A DNA stretch of 36,873 bases. Origin: Clostridia bacterium. Its GTDB lineage: Bacteria > Bacillota > Clostridia > Oscillospirales > CAG-272. The stretch's first letter is position 1; each line of letters opens with the position of its first letter. Position numbers and translations under genes: made by a program. Below the pieces are notes generated by a model, which searched no databases, had not been told where the DNA came from, and saw only the letters and a list, made by a program, of their open reading frames with translations. The stretch is from positions 1 through 36,873 of the forward strand of contig JAFTQT010000152.1 of NCBI GenBank assembly GCA_017462615.1. The letters are read 5' to 3'. Positions 8,348-17,100 of the stretch are shown piece by piece.

Positions 8348-11300
8348 ATGAAAAACATTCTTTTGATTGGCGTTGGCGGTACCGGTAGTAACGCCGTTGA
8401 TATGCTGTATCGCAAGATTGCGACTCTTGGCAAGAACGCTGACAACAAGATCACGGCGCTGGTTTTCGATACCGATAAGGGTGATATTGAAAAGATCAGC
8501 TCCGCCACGGCCATTCCCATGGCGGATAACCGCCTGGTGGGCTCCATTTGCGACAGCATCGGCGCGGAGAGCCTGCGGGAGTGGTTCCCCTACAAGGATG
8601 AGAACGTCCGCGCGCAGGAAATGATCCGCGGCGCCTCTCAGTGGAGAAAGAAATCCTTCCTTGCCTTCGTCAACCTGATGAACAAGCCCCAGCTGCGCTC
8701 CGCCTTCCACAACGCGCTGGACGATATGAGAGATTCCAATCCCTCCTCCTCTTACGAGATCTATACCATTGCCTCCATCGCGGGCGGTACCGGCTCCGGC
8801 TCCTTTATCCCGATCACGCTGTACGCGAAGAAGTACATCAAGGAAAAGCTGGGCCGTGACGTGCAGTCCAGCGCCGTGCTTGCCTGCCCCGATATTTACA
8901 GCGAGGTGCAGACCTCTCTTGACAACAAGACCAAGGTGTATTCCAACGCTTACGCCATCCTGCGCGAGCTGAACGCCATCAATCTGGTGACCCACGGCTA
9001 CAATATGCCCAGCGCCAGCGCCAAGGATCATCATCCCCCCGTGCGCCTGCGCATCGGCCACGAGACCTCTCCCGTGGGACTGCTGTTCGATGCCTCCAAG
9101 GAGGCCTTCTGGGAGCCCGGCGCCGCCCCCTTCAACAAGGTGTTCCTGCTGGATAAGATCCCCGGCCTCAATTCCATTCAGGCACACGACGTGGTGCTGG
9201 CCAACTCTCTTTATACCGTTCTGTGCACCGAGATCGGCTCCTCCATCGACAGCGAGGTTTCCAACCACGCCATGCTCAACACTCAGAACAACGGCTATAA
9301 CGCCATCTATGCCGGCATTGCTACCTCCGAGCTGCGCTTCCCCGTAGATAGCGTGCTGGACTACATGGCACACCGCAAGACCCTGGAGGCCAGCAACGAG
9401 GAGTGGATGATCATCCACCGCGATACCGAAATGCGTATCCGCGAGGAGCAGAAGATCGCCAAGGAATCCCGTCGCGTTTACACCGAAAACGAGGGTGATT
9501 ACGCCGATAAGTATCTGATCTCCGTGCGGGAGCAGATGGAGGATCCCAACAGCAACCTGGCCGAGATCATTCGCCGCGGCACCGAGATCATCCGCGTGGT
9601 GGATGGCAAGTCCGATTCCGAAAAGAGGATCGACGGCTACGTCAAGCGCCTGCTTGCCGAGCTGAAGGGCAGACTTCCCTCCGGTGAGGAGCAGCGCAGC
9701 AAGTACGTGAATCCCGCGGACTTCGCCCTGGCAAAGGCAAAGGCCTTTGAAAGCGCCGACAGAAAGCGCGAGCACCTGGAGGAGTTCGTTTCCAACGTGG
9801 TGACTCCTGCCGTGCTTGATCTGACCGAGTACTACAAGGATTGCGCAACGGTGATCCATAACACCGCCAACAGCCTTGCCGATAACATTCTGACCTTTGA
9901 TCCCCACAAGGAGCTGAACGGAAACGAGACCCTGTCTCTGGTGGGCAATCTGTTGATGAACGGCACGCGCTATATTCACCCCGTGGCCGGTATGGTCCAG
10001 CTTTGCGCACTGCAGAAGGAGCTGCGCTCCCACATCAACTACGGCGTTTCCGAGTGGACCGATCTCCGTCGTTGCGAGGCCATTGCCGAGCTGCCCGTTG
10101 ATTTCTATACTGCCAACGAGGACGGCGTTTCCGTAGATCCCCGCGCTGCCAAGAAGAGCGCCTACAACCAGCTTGGCAACGAGCGTATGCAGAAGATCGC
10201 CACCAACGGCGGTGACGAGTACACCAATCTTGGCAAGAGCGATACCTCCGCTGACCTGGTGCTCTTCCTTGCCGACGTTTCCGCTACCATTGATACCATC
10301 AAGGACGGCGCCCGCGTGCAGCTGCTCAACCTGGTGCTGAAGAAGGTCTGCAGCCGTCTGGAGGCGCTGATCACCCAGTACCGTCGCTTCTTCAACAACC
10401 TGGAGGAGGAGAGAGAAAATCTGCGTGAGAAGACCGAGACCGCTCTGCGTGCCAACGGCGGCAACTCCGGCAGCGTGATCAACGTCGCCTCCGACGTCAA
10501 GTCCAAGCTGCGCATGTTCGAGCAGCTCAACGAGGTTGGCTCCGCGCCCAGCATGGAGGATATTCTCAACGTGGAGAATATTGCCGGTAAGGGCGTGTTC
10601 GATATGGCTTACGCCTCCGTACAGGATAGCCTGGATGCCGCCAGCGGCAAGACCAACTTCCGCAAGGAGGGCTTCTCCTCTCTGTTTGACGGCATGATCA
10701 AGTCCTACCGTGAGCAGATCTCGAGAAGCCAGGCTTACCAGAAGCTGGCCGGCCGCAACGTATTCGAGATCATTGCCGAGAATTGCGGCAAGCGTGCCAC
10801 CAAGGATGAGATCCTGCGCGCCGAGCAGCGCGTGATCAGCTCTCTCATCGAGCTTGCCCGTCCTTCCCTGATGGTGGATAACTACCGTCCCGACGACGGC
10901 ACGCCTCCCCCCTCTACCGTTACGGTCATTCTGATGTCCTCCAAGATCGCCAGATATCTGAAGCGCAACGCCGCTGCCTTTGAGCTTTCCGTGGACGACG
11001 ACAAGAACGAGGATGCGGCATCCCGCGCCTGCGCCGAGCAGTTTATCGTGAACGCCGGCGGCTACGGTGTGCGCATTGCCATCGTGGATGAGATCCCCGC
11101 CAACGTGGTATACGTGACCAGCGAGATCATCGACGTGCAGCCCACCCACATCAGCAAGATCGACGAGACCAGCGCCAACTCGGTATACTTCAACTATTAC
11201 AAGTCTGCCGTCAACAACATGGAGCGCTACGAGACCGATATGTGGAACCCCCACCTCAGCTTCAACCTGCACAAGAGAGGCTACCTGCCCTACATCAATC

Positions 11301-12148
11301 CTACGCTTGAGGCAGAAAACGACAAGAAGCTGGTCAAGGCTCTGCTGTACGCGCTCATCGAGGGCAAGCTGACCTACCACAAGCCTCTGCGTCAGCCCTT
11401 GGCCTTCCGCTACTTTGTGGATGGCGTGGAGCGTCAGATCATCGACATGGACGGCCAGGTGGTGGACGAAAAGAACCTGTCCGCGCTGGTCAGCTGGCTG
11501 CGTCCGCAGGCTGCTCTGATCGACGAGTGGAGCGGCGCCTTCGACGCCAACATCAAGGCACAGCTCAGTGCGCTGCCTCAGGTGACCTCCACCGAGGATC
11601 TGCCTCTGCTGGAGGCACGCATCACCACCTCCGAGTACATCTCCGTGATGCGTAAGAACCTGTTTGCCAAGATCAACGCCAGCAAGGACGAGAAGAGCAG
11701 AACCGACATGAGCCTCATCGAGTTTGCTTACGCCATCAAGACCAGCGAGGAGGCGACCCACGACTGTGACGACGCCGAAAAGATCCTTGCCGTTGTCTTT
11801 GAGATCTTCTGCAGCTTCTGCAGCTTCCGCCTGCCCATCGTGAAGGATTCCGGCCGCTATGCCAGCGTTTACACGCAGCAGCTGGACGGCTTCATGGAGG
11901 ACATGCGCAAGAACGTGATCGCCAACGCACGCAAGGGCACCGATGAAAAGAAGGGCAGTGCCGAGTCCAAGGTTGAGGCCATTTGCGAATGGGTCAACAG
12001 CACCGGCACCTTCCGCAGCATTTCCGAGCAGAATATGTTCAATGCCGACGGCAGCATCCGCTATGAGCCGTATAAGTTTGCCCCCAAGGCAAAGGATACC
12101 AAGAGCAAGGCCAAGGCCGATGCCGCAGATACTACCGCTGAGGAGTAA
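8348..12148 (+). CDS. Tubulin/FtsZ-superfamily (Tubulin_2-like) protein, copy B
   Basis: This 1266-residue paralog of the preceding gene starts at ATG 8348, with AGGAG (8334-8338) nine bases upstream. GxGGTG at 8-13 and the canonical signature GGTGSG at 146-151 show a tubulin/FtsZ-type nucleotide fold. The motifs fall at exactly the same residue numbers as in copy A. The rest, to about 1230, is a large helical extension shared with copy A, and the last 30 residues are a lysine/alanine/glutamate-rich tail, a type often seen on polymerising tubulin/FtsZ proteins. I could not identify a confident T7 catalytic loop by eye, so GTP hydrolysis on polymerisation is not proven. Copy B keeps the better nucleotide motifs and is the likelier active subunit. 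The 63-nt gap from copy A contains no terminator. Confidence 0.9.
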   Translation: MKNILLIGVGGTGSNAVDMLYRKIATLGKNADNKITALVFDTDKGDIEKISSATAIPMADNRLVGSICDSIGAESLREWFPYKDENVRAQEMIRGASQWRKKSFLAFVNLMNKPQLRSAFHNALDDMRDSNPSSSYEIYTIASIAGGTGSGSFIPITLYAKKYIKEKLGRDVQSSAVLACPDIYSEVQTSLDNKTKVYSNAYAILRELNAINLVTHGYNMPSASAKDHHPPVRLRIGHETSPVGLLFDASKEAFWEPGAAPFNKVFLLDKIPGLNSIQAHDVVLANSLYTVLCTEIGSSIDSEVSNHAMLNTQNNGYNAIYAGIATSELRFPVDSVLDYMAHRKTLEASNEEWMIIHRDTEMRIREEQKIAKESRRVYTENEGDYADKYLISVREQMEDPNSNLAEIIRRGTEIIRVVDGKSDSEKRIDGYVKRLLAELKGRLPSGEEQRSKYVNPADFALAKAKAFESADRKREHLEEFVSNVVTPAVLDLTEYYKDCATVIHNTANSLADNILTFDPHKELNGNETLSLVGNLLMNGTRYIHPVAGMVQLCALQKELRSHINYGVSEWTDLRRCEAIAELPVDFYTANEDGVSVDPRAAKKSAYNQLGNERMQKIATNGGDEYTNLGKSDTSADLVLFLADVSATIDTIKDGARVQLLNLVLKKVCSRLEALITQYRRFFNNLEEERENLREKTETALRANGGNSGSVINVASDVKSKLRMFEQLNEVGSAPSMEDILNVENIAGKGVFDMAYASVQDSLDAASGKTNFRKEGFSSLFDGMIKSYREQISRSQAYQKLAGRNVFEIIAENCGKRATKDEILRAEQRVISSLIELARPSLMVDNYRPDDGTPPPSTVTVILMSSKIARYLKRNAAAFELSVDDDKNEDAASRACAEQFIVNAGGYGVRIAIVDEIPANVVYVTSEIIDVQPTHISKIDETSANSVYFNYYKSAVNNMERYETDMWNPHLSFNLHKRGYLPYINPTLEAENDKKLVKALLYALIEGKLTYHKPLRQPLAFRYFVDGVERQIIDMDGQVVDEKNLSALVSWLRPQAALIDEWSGAFDANIKAQLSALPQVTSTEDLPLLEARITTSEYISVMRKNLFAKINASKDEKSRTDMSLIEFAYAIKTSEEATHDCDDAEKILAVVFEIFCSFCSFRLPIVKDSGRYASVYTQQLDGFMEDMRKNVIANARKGTDEKKGSAESKVEAICEWVNSTGTFRSISEQNMFNADGSIRYEPYKFAPKAKDTKSKAKADAADTTAEE

Positions 12149-12206
12149 TTTCTCCTCAACGCGGGGCGCCCTGCGGGGCGCCCCGCCAAGGCGGGTGACG
12201 GAGAAA
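12149..12206 (+). repeat. Structured inverted repeat between copy B and the next gene
   Basis: The element begins directly after the copy B stop codon. An outer stem TTTCTCC (12149-12155) / GGAGAAA (12200-12206) encloses a 9-bp GC-only hairpin (GGGGCGCCC 12163-12171 / GGGCGCCCC 12176-12184); an alternative CCCGCC/GGCGGG pairing is also possible. There is no T-run, so it is not a classical terminator. It may partly attenuate transcription or protect the upstream mRNA 3' end. Its right end (GTGACGGAGA) is shared with the intergenic element at 25759-25859, which suggests a dispersed repeat. Confidence 0.7.
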
Positions 12207-12224
12207 TAAGAAAGGGGACAGCCT

Positions 12225-14168
12225 ATGCTGACCTATGTGATCAATACTTCTGAAAACAAAACCTTTGATAACAACCTGCTCTTTGAGCTGGTTGGGTATT
12301 CCCAGATTCGCTGGAAGCATTGCAGCCTCCAGGGGATCGACCTTTGCGCGGAGGAGATCTGCGATGAGGAGCGCTCCAAGATCCTGAGCACGGGAGAATA
12401 CCGCATCATCGTTTTGGTGGATTTTTTTGGATTCCCCAAGACCGATCCCTCGGAGACCGAGACCGCCAGCGAATACGTGGAGATCTATAAGGCCTTTATA
12501 GAGCACTATTTGCTGATGCATCTGTTCAATCCCTTAAAGCAGCAGAACATTCCCGCAAAGGCTTGCGAGATTTACTATATTCAATACGTGCCCTACGAGC
12601 CGCTGTCCATCAATAATATGGCAATGGTGCAGACGGCGGATCTTCTGGGCCTTACCGACGTGGCAGAGGAGCTGCGCCGGAACATGAAGAATGGGGAAGA
12701 GGAGTGCTACGAGGCCACGGAGCAGAAGCGTGACGCCTTCCGGCTGCGCTGCGCCGGTGACGTGGTGCTGCCCATCTGCTTTGGAAAGGATTTTCGCAAT
12801 CCCAAGCCCGCCTCCTTCCGTGAGCTTTACAACGCCTTCATCAATCATCGGGATGACGCGCGCAAGTTCGGCGTCGTTACCCACAAGCCCTACGTGACCT
12901 TTGGTGACGCCAGCCGCGCCGCCTATGACGCGCTTTCCCGCTCCCTTTACTTGGTATATCTTTACGAGCGCCGGGATAACGTGACGCCGGATACGGAGAG
13001 CCCCCGGGTGGATGATAAGGCCTTTGTACAGCTGCTGCGCAGCTCTCTGCGCAAGATCCATTCTGCCCGCAGCGTGGCGCTGAAGAACGAGAGCCATTAT
13101 TACAGCCTGGATTTTGAAAGCAGCATCGACTTCAAATCCGGGAAGACGGAAAGCAAGAAGGAAGAGAAGAAGGCAAAAGAAAAGAAAATGACCGAGAAGG
13201 ATAAGTTTGATGAAATATGCAGGCTTGCCGATCGGAGCGAAAGCGCGCAGAGCGAGGAGCAGCAAAAGCAGCTCCACGATATGATGAAGCAGTATCTTGC
13301 CCGGCGGGACGAGGTGCGCGCGCGTATTCAGGATATTTATGAAAAGGACCGCATGGAGATCGACGAGTCCGCGGCAGATAGCCCCCATACCGTAAAGCAA
13401 TGCCCCTCGGATATTGACCGCAAGCGGAAGATCAAGGAAAAGGAAACCGAGATCTCCCAGCTTTTGGGCAGCGCGCTGGAGGCTGACTTCCACATGCAGG
13501 ACTACAGCGCCGAAAAGGAAAAGGCCGTTGTCATTTACAAAAAGCTCAAGCAGGCAAAGGCCTGCCAGACCAAGAATATTTTCGGTGATATTCTGATGCT
13601 TTTGATGGTGATCGTCTCTATGGGCGTGCCCTACCTGCTTTTGCAGCTCACGTCCCTTGCCTCCAAGCCGGCGGCAGCCATATTGCTGGGCATTTCCTCC
13701 GGCATTTTCGGCGGGCTTTTCGTGTTCCTGTTTTTGACGAGGCTGGCGGCGTCGGTTTCGGAGATCCGCCGCTATCGACTGCAGTTGAGCCTGCTGTACA
13801 ACCAATGCATGAAAAAGAAAAACGCCGCCATGGATGCGCTGCACAAGCGGTATGACCACGATCTGCTGCACATCGAGCTTCTGCGGCAGAATATCCGCGA
13901 GATCGAGCGCCGTGACCGCCTCAACCGGGAAAAGAACCGGCACGTGGAGATCCACCGCGAGAAGCTGGAGGAGGTTGAAAACCTGCTGAGCAGTATGCTG
14001 AACAGCTTCGGTGAGCGGGTGGATCTGACGCAGCTGGAGGACGTGCGGGACGAGTTCCGCATCGATAAGCCCATCACGGCAGCGGAAAACAAGATTTATA
14101 AGATTTTCTCGATGGATGCCATCGACAGACTGTTCAAGCAGAAGGGAGGGGAAATGCGGCATGTATGA
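12225..14168 (+). CDS. Unknown coiled-coil protein with a two-helix membrane hairpin
   Basis: I do not recognise a family for this 647-residue protein. The N-terminal ~300 residues look globular (alpha/beta), with no visible nucleotide-binding motif. A lysine/glutamate-rich helical stretch (about 305-450) leads to two closely spaced hydrophobic helices (about 453-473 and 485-510). After that comes a long amphipathic, probably coiled-coil segment (about 515-600) and a short conserved-looking tail. A hairpin in the membrane with both charged arms on the same side would place nearly all of the protein in the cytoplasm, next to the tubulin-like proteins. This suggests an anchor or adaptor, by inference only. 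The start ATG 12225 has AAAGGGGA (12211-12218) six bases upstream. Its last eight bases overlap the start of the next gene, so the two are translationally coupled. Confidence 0.85.
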   Translation: MLTYVINTSENKTFDNNLLFELVGYSQIRWKHCSLQGIDLCAEEICDEERSKILSTGEYRIIVLVDFFGFPKTDPSETETASEYVEIYKAFIEHYLLMHLFNPLKQQNIPAKACEIYYIQYVPYEPLSINNMAMVQTADLLGLTDVAEELRRNMKNGEEECYEATEQKRDAFRLRCAGDVVLPICFGKDFRNPKPASFRELYNAFINHRDDARKFGVVTHKPYVTFGDASRAAYDALSRSLYLVYLYERRDNVTPDTESPRVDDKAFVQLLRSSLRKIHSARSVALKNESHYYSLDFESSIDFKSGKTESKKEEKKAKEKKMTEKDKFDEICRLADRSESAQSEEQQKQLHDMMKQYLARRDEVRARIQDIYEKDRMEIDESAADSPHTVKQCPSDIDRKRKIKEKETEISQLLGSALEADFHMQDYSAEKEKAVVIYKKLKQAKACQTKNIFGDILMLLMVIVSMGVPYLLLQLTSLASKPAAAILLGISSGIFGGLFVFLFLTRLAASVSEIRRYRLQLSLLYNQCMKKKNAAMDALHKRYDHDLLHIELLRQNIREIERRDRLNREKNRHVEIHREKLEEVENLLSSMLNSFGERVDLTQLEDVRDEFRIDKPITAAENKIYKIFSMDAIDRLFKQKGGEMRHV

Positions 14169-17100
14169 ATTTCTGAAGGTCTTTATCATTGCCTGTATTC
14201 TGTTGATCCTTTCGTACCCCATTCTCCCCTTTTACTCCAGGGCAAGGCGTTTTTCCACCTTTTATTCTCTGCGCTATCAGGCACCCCATAACAAAAAGAA
14301 TCTGCCCTTCCTCTTTTTGACGATCCTGGAATTTGCGGTGCTGGTGGTGACCTTCGGGCTCCTTTCCGACGTGGTGCGCTTCGTTGGCGGACTGCCTTAC
14401 GTAAGAGACGTGCTGGATTTCATCGGCAGTCGCATCCAATTCGACGTGATCGTGTTCGTCAGCGTGCTGCTGATCAATTTCGTGATCTTGTACGCCTTCG
14501 TGTTCCTGAAGGGGCTGCTGAAGCGGTTGGTTTTCGACCGCATCTGGGGCATGCGTCCTGCCAAAAAGCCCCGCAAGGGTGAGAGCGCAGAAGGCGACGA
14601 GGCGGACGAGACCCCTGACGACGATGATCAATCTCCCTCGTTCGTGCACAGCGAGGATGAGGAAAATCCGGAAAAAGTGCCGGAACGGGATGAGAATTCC
14701 TTCTCTTATCGGGTGTATCGCTTCTTTTGTCGCCCGTTCTTCCAGGGAGAGGGCTTCCGCTACGCGCGCCCTTGGGTCATCCGGACGGTGGCGGTGCTGC
14801 AGACCTTTATTTACATCGTAGAGGCTGCCTATTTCCTGCTTTTCGCGCTGTTCCTTTTCGCCGCCTTCTTTGAAATGCCCGATGCGGTATACAAGCTTCT
14901 GATGAAGGTTGTGCCCAACATCTTCCTGTACCCCTTCGTGTCGCTGATCTTCCTCCAGGAGATCTGCAATACGCTCCGCTCCGAAATGGAGACCGTGACC
15001 GTGGAGACCGAGGACGTGGCGGAGGAGGAGAAGAAGCAGATCGAAAAGAAAAAGCGGGCGCTGAAGCGCCTGCACGCGGAGCTGGTGCGCAAATACACCG
15101 ATACGCACAAGCTGCGCTATTACGAGGTCACCACCGCCAAGAACGTGCCGGTATATAAGCCTACCAACGTGATCTATGAAAAGGCGCTGCAGTTTGTGCG
15201 TACCAGCATGATGAACGCCTCCGGGCACGTGGTGGAAAGCTATATGCGGGGCGTGGATGCGCTGCTCAACGACAACAACGTGTATTTTGGTGCCTCCTTC
15301 TACTCGGAGCTTGGCGAATACCTCATTTCCTATACCTATATCCGCCTTTTGGCCGGCGAACGGTTGGTTTTCGTGGTTTCTACCCGTGAGGAGGCGGAAA
15401 ATCTGAAGAAATTCGTGGGTCGCAGACTGAATCAGCTCTCCGGCTTCCAGAATCAGACCTCCTGGCGTATTCGCGACGGGCAGGACCGCCTGGATCAGGC
15501 GGACGTGCTGATTGCCGTTCCCGCAGATTTCAGCGGAGACAATATCGTAGAAAACAACCCTGTTTTCTTTGAAAACGTATGCAACGCCATCTTCATTGAG
15601 GCGGACAGGATCCTGAATCTGGATAGCTACCTGTGCACCATCATCGCCAACCGTCTGCGCAACGCCACGGGCAGAGAGATCTGCTTCGTATTTCTGACCA
15701 CCCACATCTGCCAGGGCCTTGTCAAGAGCATCAAGAAGTTTTTCAAGACCACCAAGGATATCGTGGAGTGCAACAGCGCCGACGAAAACGAGGACGTGAC
15801 CTTCATGCTTTGGAACTGCGAGACCGACGGCATCTACGAGCGCAACGGTCAGCGGGTGGAAACGCCGGAAATGCTGATCGCCACCGCCGCGCACGACGCG
15901 GACGTGGACGGCATCCGTATGATCACCTCCTCGCCCCTCAGCATGGAGAAGATGGTGGCGCTGCGCAATCATCGCGTGGAGATCAACGAGATGAAAAAAG
16001 AGGTCCCCGAGGTCAATTATATGATCTGCGTGGACGACAACTTCAATCTGGCCTCCGCCATCTACGCCTACACCCGCTTCCGGGGCAAGCAGGCCTCCAT
16101 GGTGCATATTCTCAGCAAGCCCTATCTCCTGCGGGAATATTTCGCCTCCCGCGCCAAGGAATACGTCAATCGCTCCGCCTTCATCAAGCCGCGCGTGGCC
16201 GAGCACGCAGACGAGCAGAAGCTTTTGCTGCTGGATCTCTTCTGTGACGCGACCCGCAGCGTGGAGGGCATGAAGCTTTCCGAGTACACGGAGCGCATGA
16301 AGTGCATCATCAAGGAATACAGCGACAAGCCCGACGAGAACGCTGCCGGCGAGCAGAAGACCCTGTACCAGATCTTCAAGGAGCGCGAGTTCGACTGCGA
16401 GGAGCTGGTGGGCTATATGCTGGAGGTGCTGCGGGGCAAAAAGCCCCACCATCGCGGTGAAAAGGAATGGACGGGCTACAAGAGCTGCTACCGTCTGACC
16501 AGCAACAAGGAGGATCGTGGCTATCAGCTCAAGGAGACCAACTACATCGCCTTCCTCTTCGTTGAGCGCGTGTTTGAGGAGCTGCTGCGCTGCAACCGCA
16601 GAGCCGAGCTTTGGCTCAACGGCCGCGTGATCGGCTATCTTGATACCTTCGCCAGCCGCCTGCACCAGCAGTACGTGCCCGGTCAGAGCATCGTTTATAG
16701 AAACTGTGAGTACGAGGTGGAGCGCATCTTCGTCCCCCAGACAGAGGAGGAGGAAAACGAGCCTGCAAGACTCTATTTGCGCCAGGAAAACGTCACCTTC
16801 AAGAATTGTCTGGATACGGTATTCCTGCGGCGCTACACCGTAGCGCAAAGAAAAGAGCGCAAGGACTTTTCCGGCGTCATGCATTATACCCGCGGCACGC
16901 TGGAGCGCATCACCGTTACCATGTATAACGCTAAGGTGACCGGCGAGACCTACGGCTTCTATAGCCTGATGAGCGATACGCAGACCCTGGACTTTACCCG
17001 CACCGTGCAGGGCAACCCGGCGCTTGATGAGGACGTGGTGAGCATGATCCGCCGTAACGTGGAGCACGCGCCTGTGCTTTCCGTGGAGATCAAGTCCCGC

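Noticed and set aside
8318..11761. A 3.4-kb antisense open frame across tubulin-like copy B
   Set aside because: Same cause: codon-bias shadow; no motif or start signal, and the sense frame is clearly coding.
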